A stretch of 64,000 nt of DNA from Mesotoga infera (GTDB lineage Bacteria; Thermotogota; Thermotogae; Petrotogales; Kosmotogaceae), in assembly GCF_900157305.1 (NCBI RefSeq), contig NZ_LS974202.1, forward strand, positions 1,488,001 through 1,552,000, read 5' to 3'. The translations under genes were made by a program, and so were the position numbers. Shown here piece by piece: positions 35,065 to 43,963 of the stretch (the first letter of the stretch is position 1; each line of letters starts with the position of its first letter). The notes beneath the pieces were generated by a model, which saw only the letters and a list, made by a program, of their open reading frames with translations, had not been told where the DNA came from and did no database searches.

Positions 35065-35556
35065 AGAAATACCTCCTTGTCAGTTGTTTGAGTGATATTT
35101 AGCTGAAATAATAACTACTTTTCATAAAAATACCTTCATCATTACCAGTGAAAAAAAGCTATATAGCCAATCGCTCGAGATAACTTATAATCGTGTCATT
35201 CACCACAAAATTGAGATTTCAAGTACATTTTAAATTTTTTAGATTGATATTTCAAAAGATAGTAGCAGAGAGATAAATAGTATTAATTGGGTTTAAATGG
35301 CCATAATCGCCTTTAATCGCTTCAAGATAACTAAAAAAAATTATATTAATCAATAGAGTATCCAAAATGATTAAATCTATTGAATCATATTTTATTTACT
35401 GTTGATACCAGTTGATTTACGGTTGTTTTCGATAAAAAACGATCGTTGAATTGATTCGAATACTATCATCTAAGTATTCAATCTTGTTAGGATTGTTCAA
35501 AACTGCTGAAAGGCGTTGCGTCAAAAAGAGGAGTCGATATAAGTTGATTCTCGATT
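35065..35556. other. AT-rich gene-free stretch upstream of the peptide genes
   Basis: About 490 very AT-rich bases. No credible protein gene is visible beyond a possible 8-codon frame (MKSSYYFS, minus strand, ATG near 35125). An inverted repeat, CAATAGA / TCTATTG, sits near 35351-35382. The promoter for the peptide transcript should be here on the minus strand; a TATAAG box near 35185 is a weak candidate. No DnaA-box cluster is seen. Confidence 0.5.
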
Positions 35557-36087
35557 TTATCCGTTTATAAGTCTCCAGAAGATACCGGCCACTCCTGTGC
35601 CCAGAACTATCCAGATCACGGAGGGTTTGTAGCGATAAAGCACATAGAAGGCGACCAGCCCGGTTACCACGGCGAAGAGGTTGTTAATCGATTCGATGCC
35701 TATTCTGAAGGTGGCTGCCAGTATGAGCGAAACGATCGAAACCCGCAGCGCGTTGAAGACCAGCGCCGTATCTATCCAGCGAGAGAGTATCTTGAGAAGT
35801 TTTAAAATCAAGAAGATCCAGAAAACACTCGGAAGTACGACACCTATCGTCGAAATGATTGAACCGACCGGCCCGGCTATCCTGTAGCCTATGAAGGTGG
35901 CCGAGTTAATGGCTATCGGCCCGGGGGTCATCTGAGAGATAGAGATCAGATCCAAGAACTCCGGCAATTCCAGCCATTTATTCACATTGACTATCTGATC
36001 CTGAATGAGGCTCAGGGCTCCATACCCTCCGCCAAAAGCGAGAAATCCAATCTGGAAAAAGGCCCAGAAGAGCTCCAGATAGATCAT
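35557..36087 (-). CDS. Chromate transporter family (CHR) protein, subunit 2
   Basis: 176 residues, about five to six membrane helices. The CHR motif is FLAFGGGYGALSLIQDQ and the second is ISQMTPGPIAINSATFIGY. Short CHR proteins work as pairs with antiparallel topology. It overlaps its partner gene by 4 bases (ATGA). Family members export chromate; many homologues in anaerobes have unknown anion substrates. Confidence 0.9.
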   Translation of the reverse strand: MIYLELFWAFFQIGFLAFGGGYGALSLIQDQIVNVNKWLELPEFLDLISISQMTPGPIAINSATFIGYRIAGPVGSIISTIGVVLPSVFWIFLILKLLKILSRWIDTALVFNALRVSIVSLILAATFRIGIESINNLFAVVTGLVAFYVLYRYKPSVIWIVLGTGVAGIFWRLING

Positions 36088-36617
36088 CTTTTGAGCCTCC
36101 TGTCTATGAAATACACACAGGCCGAACTGATCAGCAGTATCCAGATAGAGGAGAAGTTCAATAGAACTATGGCCGCCGTACCGGCTGCGATTACCGCGAG
36201 GATCGGATATTTCCTGACATTTTTCTTAATTAGTTGCAAAGATAAATTTGCGAGAATTACCGTTACGCCAACCCTGGCTCCCATGAAAAACCCTTCGAAG
36301 ACTGGCAGATCGGCGAAATCGGTGAAAAAACTGGCGATAACCAGTATTATCAAGAATGGGGGCACTATGGAACCCAGAACGGCCACTACGGCTCCCCACA
36401 GACCCGCGAGCTTTGTGCCAAGGATCATGGCCGTGTTAACGGCTATCACCCCCGGCACCGTCTGGGCCGTCACGATCACGTCCATGAACTCGTCTTCACC
36501 CAGAAGTTTGTACTTATCTACGATGAACTCCTTAATCACAGGAACCATCGCGTAGCCGCCGCCTATGGTGAAGGAGCTGACTTTCACAAATATCATAAAC
36601 AGCTTGAATAAACTCAT
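36084..36617 (-). CDS. Chromate transporter family (CHR) protein, subunit 1
   Basis: 177 residues from the ATG at 36617 (MSLFKLFMIFVKV). CHR motifs SFTIGGGYAMVPVIKEF and TAQTVPGVIAVNTAMILG match those of the partner. The frame opens further upstream, but those extra residues are not membrane-like and lack a ribosome site; GAGGG lies 11 bases before the chosen start. First gene of the CHR pair. Confidence 0.87.
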   Translation of the reverse strand: MSLFKLFMIFVKVSSFTIGGGYAMVPVIKEFIVDKYKLLGEDEFMDVIVTAQTVPGVIAVNTAMILGTKLAGLWGAVVAVLGSIVPPFLIILVIASFFTDFADLPVFEGFFMGARVGVTVILANLSLQLIKKNVRKYPILAVIAAGTAAIVLLNFSSIWILLISSACVYFIDRRLKR

Positions 36618-36827
36618 ACAAGTGTCAACCCTCATAATTTTAGTCGTGTCTGTCTGCCCCATCGATGTATGAATCGCACCAGGACTCAAGCGCTCCCTGG
36701 CCTTTAAATGCACGGCCAATCAAAGATATTTTACAACCTTGCGCTTTTTCTTGCAGTCTTATACACTAAAACAACATCAGAGAGTATGCCGGGCATGTTA
36801 AACTTGTCTTTAAAGGAGGTGAGATAA

Positions 36828-37448
36828 ATGGAGAACAGAATAAAGTGGGGCGCCAGGGCGGTCTCCTCCGACGGAAAGGACCTTGGAAAGGTTATCCGGG
36901 TTGTGATACACCCAAAGAACAACGAAGTGACTCACATCGTTATCGAGAAAGGGGTATTCAATAGATTGGCCAAATTGATCCCGATAGCTACCGTTTTCTT
37001 CGCGGCACCCGACGAAGTGCGTTTGAAGATCGACTCCAAAAACGTTGAATCCCTTCAGGATTATGAAGAGACATTCTTCGTAACTGGCGAAGAGATCGAG
37101 AATCTGGAAAGTGGAGTTACCCCTGTTTACTGGCTCAGACCGGTCGGAGATTACGCCGAACTGTATCCCCTTCCTCCCCTCAACACATCGATAAACGTAC
37201 CCAAGGACACCAAATCTTTGGAACCCGGCTGCGATATAGTCACTGTCGAAGACAAAACAATCGGACGGGTCCGCAGTTTCGTCCTGAACGACGAAGGAAA
37301 GATAACCCACGTCGTGGGCGATATCGGTGGTTTCGGTTCGAAGTCCAGAAAACTCATACCCATAGACTGGGTGGAAGAGATAGACGAAGCGAAAGTTCTG
37401 GTTTCCGCTTCAGCGATAATGATCGAAAAACTACCTGAAATGGAATGA
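36828..37448 (+). CDS. Protein with two PRC-barrel domains
   Basis: 206 residues. Two copies of the PRC pattern: residues 8-75 (ARAVSSDGKDLGKVIRVVIHPKNNEVTHIVIEKG) and 130-205 (GCDIVTVEDKTIGRVRSFVLNDEGKITHVVGDIG, then KLIPIDWVEEID). PRC barrels bind partner proteins or RNA and are often stress- or photosynthesis-linked elsewhere. AAAGGAGGTGAGATAA gives a very strong ribosome site. The membrane protein gene 7 bases on is likely co-expressed. Confidence 0.88.
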   Translation: MENRIKWGARAVSSDGKDLGKVIRVVIHPKNNEVTHIVIEKGVFNRLAKLIPIATVFFAAPDEVRLKIDSKNVESLQDYEETFFVTGEEIENLESGVTPVYWLRPVGDYAELYPLPPLNTSINVPKDTKSLEPGCDIVTVEDKTIGRVRSFVLNDEGKITHVVGDIGGFGSKSRKLIPIDWVEEIDEAKVLVSASAIMIEKLPEME

Positions 37449-37455
37449 TCTGAAT

Positions 37456-38001
37456 TTGTTGGTTTATTATCTGGTCTTTTCAGTGGTTCTTTTCGCTCTA
37501 AATTTCTCCAGAGGTGTGCGGGTAGATCTCGTGTTTTTCTTTCTTCCTGCAGTCATCTTACTGGATTACTATATCGTTCTCGGCCTTCCCGGGAGTTCCT
37601 TCGCCGGCAGGGTCGCCCTGTTCGTGCAGAAGGCCGACAACCTGCTTAATTTCAGAAAAACCTTCGAAGAAGAGACAAAGGGAAAGTTGATAGATTCGGA
37701 AAACTTGAAAAACCTCGAGCAGGTCGTAACTTCGCTCGAATCCAGATTGAGAAAACCGACCGAAATCCAGAGAAAACTGTACCTCTTTTCCATATATGCG
37801 GCCCCGCTCTTCCCGATGGCGGTGATGCTTTCTTCTATTCTTCTGCAAAGGGGAACAGAGCTTTACGCAGGCCTATTCTCTTATGGAGCCTCCTTCATAA
37901 TCGTAATTCTTGCCAGAAGAGCCTTCAGAACGCTTGAGAATACTATTGAAAAGTTAAACAACGAGATAAGAAAAGCAATTGAAGATATATCGTATAATTA
38001 G
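37456..38001 (+). CDS. Membrane protein of unknown function
   Basis: 181 residues with four likely membrane helices: two at the N-terminus (LVYYLVFSVVLFAL and VFFFLPAVILLDYYIVLG), a charged coiled-coil-like loop of about 60 residues, then two helices (LFPMAVMLSSILL and YGASFIIVILA) and a charged tail. TTG start, no clear ribosome site, likely coupled to the PRC gene. I recognise no family. A TATAAT box at 37993-37998, in its last codons, may serve the following ABC genes. Confidence 0.65.
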   Translation: MLVYYLVFSVVLFALNFSRGVRVDLVFFFLPAVILLDYYIVLGLPGSSFAGRVALFVQKADNLLNFRKTFEEETKGKLIDSENLKNLEQVVTSLESRLRKPTEIQRKLYLFSIYAAPLFPMAVMLSSILLQRGTELYAGLFSYGASFIIVILARRAFRTLENTIEKLNNEIRKAIEDISYN

Positions 38002-38043
38002 AACATCGTTTTCTGGCTGTTCGATCGAAAGGAGATGCTACCA

Positions 38044-38766
38044 ATGACGTTTGTTGAAGTCAGGGACCTGAGCAAGACTTACAGGTCCGGTGAAGTCGTA
38101 GTTGAAGCATTGAAAGGAGTTTCGTTTGATATATACGAGGGTGAAATTCTTTCGATCCTCGGTCCTTCGGGCTGCGGGAAGAGCACTCTTCTAAACTGCT
38201 TATCTGGTATAGATGAACCAACTAGCGGAAAAGTGATAATAAAAGGCATCGATCTCCACTCCCTTAGAGACGATGAAAAAACGCGTTTCAGGGCATTGAA
38301 CATGGGCTTCGTTTTCCAGTTCTACAACCTCATCCCCGTTCTGAGATCGGTCGAAAACGTCGAGCTGGCCATGTTGACGATAGGAAGCAGTCAAAAGAAG
38401 GCGAGAAAGGCCGCTATGGATATACTGGCGAAGGTAAATCTCGATGGACGGGCGACTTACCTACCCTCGCAGTTGAGCGGCGGAGAGAGACAGAGAGTAT
38501 CCATAGCCAGGGCTCTAGTACACAGACCTGCGATAGTCTGGGCCGACGAACCTACCGGGGCTCTGGACACGAAAACCAGCACCGAGCTCATGAACCTTAT
38601 CATTGAGCTGAACAAAACCTTCAACCAGACCTTCGTAATAGTTACACATGACGAAAGGGTATCGAACTACTCTAACCGTATTTTGCATATGGATAGCGGA
38701 AAAATATTGAAGATAGACGAAAACCAAAATTTGAAGGTGTCTCAGAATGCTAATTCAAATTCTTAG
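38044..38766 (+). CDS. ABC transporter ATP-binding protein, MacB/LolD type
   Basis: 240 residues. Walker A GPSGCGKST, FQFYNLIPVLRSVENVELAM (the LolD/MacB signature after the Q-loop), LSGGERQRVSIARAL, Walker B IVWADEPTGALD and VTHDERV. The ATG at 38044 is 9 bases after AAAGGAG; an ATG 9 bases earlier is too close. It overlaps the FtsX-type permease gene by 20 bases, so the two make one mechanotransmission or export complex. Confidence 0.93.
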   Translation: MTFVEVRDLSKTYRSGEVVVEALKGVSFDIYEGEILSILGPSGCGKSTLLNCLSGIDEPTSGKVIIKGIDLHSLRDDEKTRFRALNMGFVFQFYNLIPVLRSVENVELAMLTIGSSQKKARKAAMDILAKVNLDGRATYLPSQLSGGERQRVSIARALVHRPAIVWADEPTGALDTKTSTELMNLIIELNKTFNQTFVIVTHDERVSNYSNRILHMDSGKILKIDENQNLKVSQNANSNS

Positions 38767-41700
38767 CATCCTGGTTGGAGCCGCGACTGTCGCGATAGTC
38801 GTCTCCATGATCTTCAATCCGGTGATATTCAAGATAGGCTTCAGAAATATCTTCAGGAGAAAGGCCGACACATTGCTGGTGATTCTCGGCTCGCTAATAG
38901 GTACGGCTCTGATAGTCGGCTCTATGGCGATGAACGATTCCTTCCAGAAATTTCTGCATAACCAGATAGAACGGAGCAACGGCGAGATCGACGAGTTTGT
39001 TTTCATTCCTTCGGAAAACCGGACCATAGCGAAGGAGTTCATACCCAACGGAGAGATTGAAGCTCTGGTGAAACACTTGCTTCAGGATTCGAATATCGAT
39101 GGCATTCTCCCGCTATTGAGTAGAAACGTCACGGCCGGCCGACCGGGAGAGACGAGAGCACAGAACGGAAAATCCGTCCAGATATCACTCATCGGCGTTA
39201 AACCCGAAAACCTGACGGAATGGCCCGATTCGAAAGGCGTGGTCGATCCATCAAGCCTCTCAAGTGCTGACGGTATCGCCAGTGTGGTCATAAACGAAGA
39301 GCTGGCCAATTCGCTGGCTCTATCGGTGGGTGATACGCTGGAGATAATGTCCGATGCGGGACAGAGGTTGCTTTTCTGGATAGAACTCCCCAAAGTCCAA
39401 ATCTCCGACATAGTCAAAGGCGACGGTCTGCTTTACTACCAGGTTGAGGCGAACAACCAGCCTCCAAACGGGTTCACAATGCTTGCCGATATAGACACCG
39501 CGAGAGATTTGCTCAAAATAAATGTTCCCGATTATTACAATGGCCTTCTGGTATCAAACAGGGGGGATTTTCTAGGCGGAGTCAAGTTGACCGATGCGGT
39601 AGCGGCATCTATAAGGGAGATCGCAGGTGGCGACTTCAAAATCGAGACACCTAAGAAAGACGCGCTCGATATGGCTGATCGGGGCAATATCGGTCTTTTG
39701 TTCCTCATGTTGAGCGTTTTTGCGATTTTTGCGGGAACACTGCTTCTCTCAAACATATATCTCATGCTTGCCCAGGAACGAAGGATGGAGCTCGGTACAT
39801 TGAGAGCGATAGGCTATTCAAGGCGTAGAGTCTCCAGAACGATCCTTTACGAGGGTTTCTTCTACTCTGTGTTCTCCTCGGCCATAGGGGTGGTAACGGG
39901 AGTAGCACTGGCAAACTTCATATTCGAGAGCTTCGTCAACCTTTTCACAGATATAACCGCTCTGATACCCTTCGAAGGGGCTGCCACGGTGTTCAGCTCC
40001 ATACAGAACTCCTTCGGATTTTTCGTCCGACCGGAGTCGATCTTCTATGGATTTCTTCTGGGTCTGATAATACCCATGATAATAGTCGTCTATACGGGAA
40101 GGAAGATATCCAGAACCAACATAGTTACGGCGGTCAGAAACATACCCGACGAGATGGATCAGAAGAGCAGGTTCATGATCAACATTATGGCCTCGCTGGG
40201 TGTGTTGGTATCGATCATCATGGCTTACAGCGGTTACTCGGCCGGAAACGCCACGCTCTTCTTCGTTGGAGTCGTCTTTACCGGGCTGCTCTTCCCTGTG
40301 GCGATACCGCTCAAGAACAAAAGAACGATCGAGTCGCTCTTTTCCATAGGTGTGATACTCTTTACGATGTTCAGCAACTCCTTCTCCCTTATTGCCGAAA
40401 ATAGCGGAGGTTCAGTCTATCTTGTCGTGGCAAAGGGCGGGGCCATTCTCTTCGCCGGTCTCTTCCTGATAGTCTATAACCTCAAGACCTTCGAGTACAT
40501 ACTCAACAAGATCTTCCAGAAAACGAGATCGGCGGCGCCGGTCTTCAAGATATCTATAGCTTTCTCCGCCAGGAACCGTGTCAGGACAGGTTTAACGATA
40601 GCCATGTACGGCGTCGTCATCTTCGTTATAACGCTGATTTCTATCATCCCCTACTCCCAGGAACAGGTTCTCGTTAAGAGTAGAGACATGATATTCGGGG
40701 GATACGATGTAGGTATCTTCTCGCTCTCTACAAGAAACATGGTCTCCTTCAGCGATCTGCAGTCAAGAGGCGAAGTCTCGGCCCTCACCAACATAGAGAG
40801 CATAAGCGTGGCGATGAAGAGAGAAGAAAGATACGTCCGTGAATACATGTACGGACTGGACGATAGTTTCATAGTCAACAACAAGTTCACGGAAATAACG
40901 TTCGATAAAGACAAATTCAAGAACTCCAGAGAAGTATGGGAGTATTTGCGATCGAACCCCGATACCGTAGTGGTCTCTTCCAACGTCATTCCCGGAATAC
41001 TCCCCGGAGATACGGTCGAGTTGAGAAGATTGATTCAGCGAGAGGAAGATACCGGCGGTATGTCGTCTTTCTTGATGAGAGGCATGAGCGACGTCATGAT
41101 CGGCGAGGAGCGGGTCAAAATGACGGTCATAGCCACGCTTCCTGAAAACACGATAACGTACATGAACGGGATATTCGTGTACAGGGGAAACATCCCCGAA
41201 TCCATCGACGGGAAGGTCTCGATCAGGAATTACCTCTTGAATTTGAGGGGAGAAACGCAAGAAGAGAAAAAGGCAAGTTTCGAATCTTTGAAAAACGCTA
41301 TGGGTTCGGGAAGTCTCTTTATGATCTTCGTTGACGATATAATAAAGTTGACGACAACGATTATACAGGGAACGATAAGCATTCTGAGATCCTTCCTGTA
41401 CTTCGGTATGCTCGTTGGAATAGTCGGTATAGCCATAATTATGTTCAAGGCTCTTTACGAACGCAAGAGGATAGTCGGTATGCTCAAAGCCATAGGATTC
41501 ACAAAGAAGATGGTCTTCGCCTCTTTCGTTCTGGAAACGTCGTTCATAGTCGTAATAGGGATCGTCCTTGGAATAATAACCGGCACCCTCACCAGTGTGG
41601 AAATCTATGCCTCGCCGTTGATGCAGGGTATGGCTCTTTCCATTCCCTGGGACCAGTTGCTGGGAATGTCGCTGATTTTCTACATCGCGTCGCTGGTTTC

Positions 41701-41767
41701 CACTATAATACCGAGCTACATCGCGTCAAAGATACCACCGGCAGAGGCGTTGAGGTATTTCGAATAA
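38747..41767 (+). CDS. Large FtsX/MacB-type permease
   Basis: 1006 residues. An N-terminal membrane helix (ILVGAATVAIVVSMIF) precedes FRNIFRRKADTLLVILGSLIGTALIVGS, a typical FtsX start. A ~200-residue extracytoplasmic domain is followed by a first FtsX core (LLFLMLSVFAIFAGTLLLSNIYLMLAQERR then GTLRAIGYSRRRV), extra central helices, a second FRISIAFSARNRVRTGL-like unit and periplasmic domain, and a last FtsX core (KALYERKRIVGMLKAIGFTKKMV). Both permease halves are thus fused. Likely exports or senses lipids, peptides or drugs. It is followed within 16 bases by a partner-switching module. Confidence 0.9.
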   Translation: MLIQILSILVGAATVAIVVSMIFNPVIFKIGFRNIFRRKADTLLVILGSLIGTALIVGSMAMNDSFQKFLHNQIERSNGEIDEFVFIPSENRTIAKEFIPNGEIEALVKHLLQDSNIDGILPLLSRNVTAGRPGETRAQNGKSVQISLIGVKPENLTEWPDSKGVVDPSSLSSADGIASVVINEELANSLALSVGDTLEIMSDAGQRLLFWIELPKVQISDIVKGDGLLYYQVEANNQPPNGFTMLADIDTARDLLKINVPDYYNGLLVSNRGDFLGGVKLTDAVAASIREIAGGDFKIETPKKDALDMADRGNIGLLFLMLSVFAIFAGTLLLSNIYLMLAQERRMELGTLRAIGYSRRRVSRTILYEGFFYSVFSSAIGVVTGVALANFIFESFVNLFTDITALIPFEGAATVFSSIQNSFGFFVRPESIFYGFLLGLIIPMIIVVYTGRKISRTNIVTAVRNIPDEMDQKSRFMINIMASLGVLVSIIMAYSGYSAGNATLFFVGVVFTGLLFPVAIPLKNKRTIESLFSIGVILFTMFSNSFSLIAENSGGSVYLVVAKGGAILFAGLFLIVYNLKTFEYILNKIFQKTRSAAPVFKISIAFSARNRVRTGLTIAMYGVVIFVITLISIIPYSQEQVLVKSRDMIFGGYDVGIFSLSTRNMVSFSDLQSRGEVSALTNIESISVAMKREERYVREYMYGLDDSFIVNNKFTEITFDKDKFKNSREVWEYLRSNPDTVVVSSNVIPGILPGDTVELRRLIQREEDTGGMSSFLMRGMSDVMIGEERVKMTVIATLPENTITYMNGIFVYRGNIPESIDGKVSIRNYLLNLRGETQEEKKASFESLKNAMGSGSLFMIFVDDIIKLTTTIIQGTISILRSFLYFGMLVGIVGIAIIMFKALYERKRIVGMLKAIGFTKKMVFASFVLETSFIVVIGIVLGIITGTLTSVEIYASPLMQGMALSIPWDQLLGMSLIFYIASLVSTIIPSYIASKIPPAEALRYFE

Positions 41768-41782
41768 AAAGGAGGTTCTCGA

Positions 41783-42901
41783 ATGAGCAGGATACTCGTC
41801 GTGGATGACGACCGGGCGGTTCGAGTTCTCTTGAAATCCATACTCGTCAAGGACAGTCACGAAGTTATCGAGAGCCCAGATGGGAGTTCGGCGCTGGTGG
41901 CGACCAGAGAAGAACGACCCGACTTGATCTTGCTCGATCTCATGCTCCCCGATTATAACGGATTGGAAGTTCTGTCGGCACTCAAAGAAGACAGAGATCT
42001 GGAAGCAATACCGGTGATAGTTCTCACAGGTTCGTCCGACCGCCAGAGCAAGCTGACGGCCTTGAGTTCGGGAGCTGTCGATTTCATATCCAAACCCTTT
42101 ATGTCGGAGGAGGTTCTGCTAAGAGTCAATACACAGCTCAAATTGCACAACCTCATAAAGTCTCTGAGGGTAGCGGTGGACAACCTGCAGAGCGATGTTC
42201 TGGCAGCAGGGAGAATTCAGGCGGCCCTCGTTCCTCAGAATGCTCTCCAGGGACTGAAGATGGAATGGATCTACTCTCCCTCGTACAGGGTGGGAGGCGA
42301 TATATTCGACGTCGTAAAACTGGGAGAGGAAAAGTTCTTCGTATATCTGGCCGATATGTCTGGTCATGGTGTGAACGCGGCGATGCTTTCGGTAATGGTC
42401 CACAGGTTCATCGAGGATTACAGGGGAGGTATTGGAGAGGGGGAATTCGACCTCAAGGACTTCATGGCCGAACTGGACGGCAATTTCAAGTTCGAGAAGT
42501 TCAACCTCTTCTTCACGATCATCTCGATGATCATAGATACATCGAGTAAAAAACTTCTATTGTGCAACGCCGGGCATCCCTCTCCTATGCTGATGGAAAA
42601 TGAAAGGCTCAGGGTTCTCGAAAACAAGGAAGGTCTGATAGGCATGAATATGATACGTGGATCTATCGAAGAGATTAACCTTTCGGAAGGGGACAGATTG
42701 ATTCTCTACACGGACGGCTTCACAGAGTCCACTAACGAAGACGGAGAGATGTTCGGTGAGGAAAGGCTGCGGAATATCCTGCTGGGCTGCCGGGATATGA
42801 GCCTTTCCGCAACCATAGAGAATCTTAGAGATCGTTTCGAAAAGTTCAAGGGAAGCAAGAAAGCCGAAGACGATGTCTCGCTACTCCTGATAGAGTTCTA
42901 G
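41783..42901 (+). CDS. Receiver-PP2C phosphatase (RsbU-like)
   Basis: 372 residues. Receiver domain with VVDDDRAV, phospho-acceptor Asp in LILLDLMLPDYNG, TGSS and Lys in SKPFM. A short linker leads to a SpoIIE/PP2C domain: RVGGDIFDVV, VYLADMSGHGVNAAML, CNAGHPSPML, LYTDGFTEST and EDDVSLLLIEF, giving all metal acids. It should dephosphorylate a STAS protein, and the next gene encodes one. The AAAGGAGG ribosome site is strong. Confidence 0.93.
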   Translation: MSRILVVDDDRAVRVLLKSILVKDSHEVIESPDGSSALVATREERPDLILLDLMLPDYNGLEVLSALKEDRDLEAIPVIVLTGSSDRQSKLTALSSGAVDFISKPFMSEEVLLRVNTQLKLHNLIKSLRVAVDNLQSDVLAAGRIQAALVPQNALQGLKMEWIYSPSYRVGGDIFDVVKLGEEKFFVYLADMSGHGVNAAMLSVMVHRFIEDYRGGIGEGEFDLKDFMAELDGNFKFEKFNLFFTIISMIIDTSSKKLLLCNAGHPSPMLMENERLRVLENKEGLIGMNMIRGSIEEINLSEGDRLILYTDGFTESTNEDGEMFGEERLRNILLGCRDMSLSATIENLRDRFEKFKGSKKAEDDVSLLLIEF

Positions 42902-42949
42902 AGTAGAGGATCTCCACGTCTAAGAAGGTGAGTTGAAAAAGGAGGGATT

Positions 42950-42970
42950 CCACAACGTAGTAGGTTGTGG
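42950..42970 (+). promoter_or_regulatory. Hairpin just before the STAS gene start
   Basis: CCACAAC and GTTGTGG pair perfectly around a 7-base loop, ending 7 bases before the ATG at 42978. It could mask or shape the ribosome site. The structure is seen; the role is a guess. Confidence 0.35.
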
Positions 42971-42977
42971 GTGCATT

Positions 42978-43319
42978 ATGTTTAAATTCGAACTGCTCAA
43001 AAAAAGTATAGGCGTAATTTCCCTGGAGAAACCCATCAGAATTACCGGCGAGACTTCGGCCAGTTTTCGCAAATGGTACGAAAGCAAGGATCTGGCCATT
43101 TGTTCTGCCGTGATAATCGACGGAAGCAACATCCAGTTCATAGACTCGATGGGAATTGCCGCGTTGATCAGTATATACAAATCTCTGACGACAAAGGGAA
43201 GCAACCTCCACCTTGTGAACCTGTCCCCGGAGATTAAAAAACTCCTGGCCACGCTCAGACTGGACAGGCTCTTCCAGATTCACGACGGTACAGTCGAAGA
43301 GGCTACAAAGTCTCTGTAA
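42978..43319 (+). CDS. STAS-domain anti-anti-sigma-factor-like protein (RsbV type)
   Basis: 113 residues from ATG 42978. The phosphorylatable Ser is in QFIDSMGIAALISIYK, with the flanking beta strand VIIDGS, and VNLSPEIKKLLATLRLD follows as usual. A TTG 45 bases upstream would add residues unlike the family. Its phosphorylation state would be set by the PP2C protein before it and the kinase after it. Confidence 0.88.
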   Translation: MFKFELLKKSIGVISLEKPIRITGETSASFRKWYESKDLAICSAVIIDGSNIQFIDSMGIAALISIYKSLTTKGSNLHLVNLSPEIKKLLATLRLDRLFQIHDGTVEEATKSL

Positions 43320-43329
43320 ACACAGTTGA

Positions 43330-43731
43330 ATGAAGCAGTCGAAGCAGCGTTTCTCAGTTAGACCTCTTATGAAAGAGGTGGACTTGGTTTCATCCAGAAT
43401 AACGGAAATAGTCAAAAAGGTGGCCGGCGAAGAGTTTGGCTTCAGGGCCGGCCTGGTCGTCACCGAGGCCTGTGTGAATATTGTCAAGCACGGTGATCTT
43501 GGAGAGGAAGAGAGAATCGAGATAGAGCTCAGCTTCGAAAACAGCTATACGAAGATAGTTATCGAAGACGCTTCGCGAGAGTTCAATCCCCTCGATGTGA
43601 GCGATCCAAACCTCAACAACTTCGAGCTCCTTCAGAAGGGCGGGATGGGAATTTACCTCATAAAAAGATGCTCCAGGAAGGTTGAATACGCGTATAAAAA
43701 CAACAAAAACATCCTCACGATCATTATTTGA
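43330..43731 (+). CDS. Anti-sigma-factor-type serine kinase (RsbW-like HATPase)
   Basis: 133 residues. N-box VVTEACVNIVKHGD, G1 box VIEDASREFNP and G2-like QKGGMGIYLIKRC match small GHKL kinases. It should bind or phosphorylate the STAS protein. The target may be a sigma factor or an enzyme; none is encoded next door. It closes the module 10 bases after the STAS gene. Confidence 0.88.
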   Translation: MKQSKQRFSVRPLMKEVDLVSSRITEIVKKVAGEEFGFRAGLVVTEACVNIVKHGDLGEEERIEIELSFENSYTKIVIEDASREFNPLDVSDPNLNNFELLQKGGMGIYLIKRCSRKVEYAYKNNKNILTIII

Positions 43732-43755
43732 TTCCTAAAATCAAGGCCGGACAAC

Positions 43756-43785
43756 TTGAATCGGCACGCAGAGATATGTTATAAA
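43756..43785 (+). promoter_or_regulatory. Promoter upstream of ABC-F gene
   Basis: TTGAAT, an 18-base spacer and TATAAA. A transcript from here would start near 43792 and carry a leader of about 170 bases before the ABC-F start. Confidence 0.55.
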
Positions 43786-43816
43786 GTACACAGGTCATAA
43801 CTATAAAGGTGCAGAA

Positions 43817-43837
43817 ATGAAGAAACTACCCCGATAA
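43817..43837 (+). CDS. Candidate leader peptide MKKLPR
   Basis: ATG AAG AAA CTA CCC CGA TAA, with AAAGGTG 5 bases before it. It sits in the ABC-F leader downstream of the promoter. Short leader frames like this control many antibiotic-resistance ABC-F genes by ribosome stalling (known). Possible small hairpins follow (ATCAC/GTGAT and GGCT/AGCC). Too short to be sure. Confidence 0.4.
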   Translation: MKKLPR

Positions 43838-43963
43838 TAGGCACAACTGAATATCACTTTTCCGTGATTGACTCCTGTTAAGCATTTCCATCGTTTTTCG
43901 GCTTCTCAGCCAACACCACATTGAATAACGGGAATTTCGCAGGCCATAATGGAGGTGGTTTCT

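Noticed and set aside
35065-35556. AT-rich stretch as a replication origin
   Set aside because: No cluster of DnaA boxes and no dnaA, dnaN or par genes nearby.
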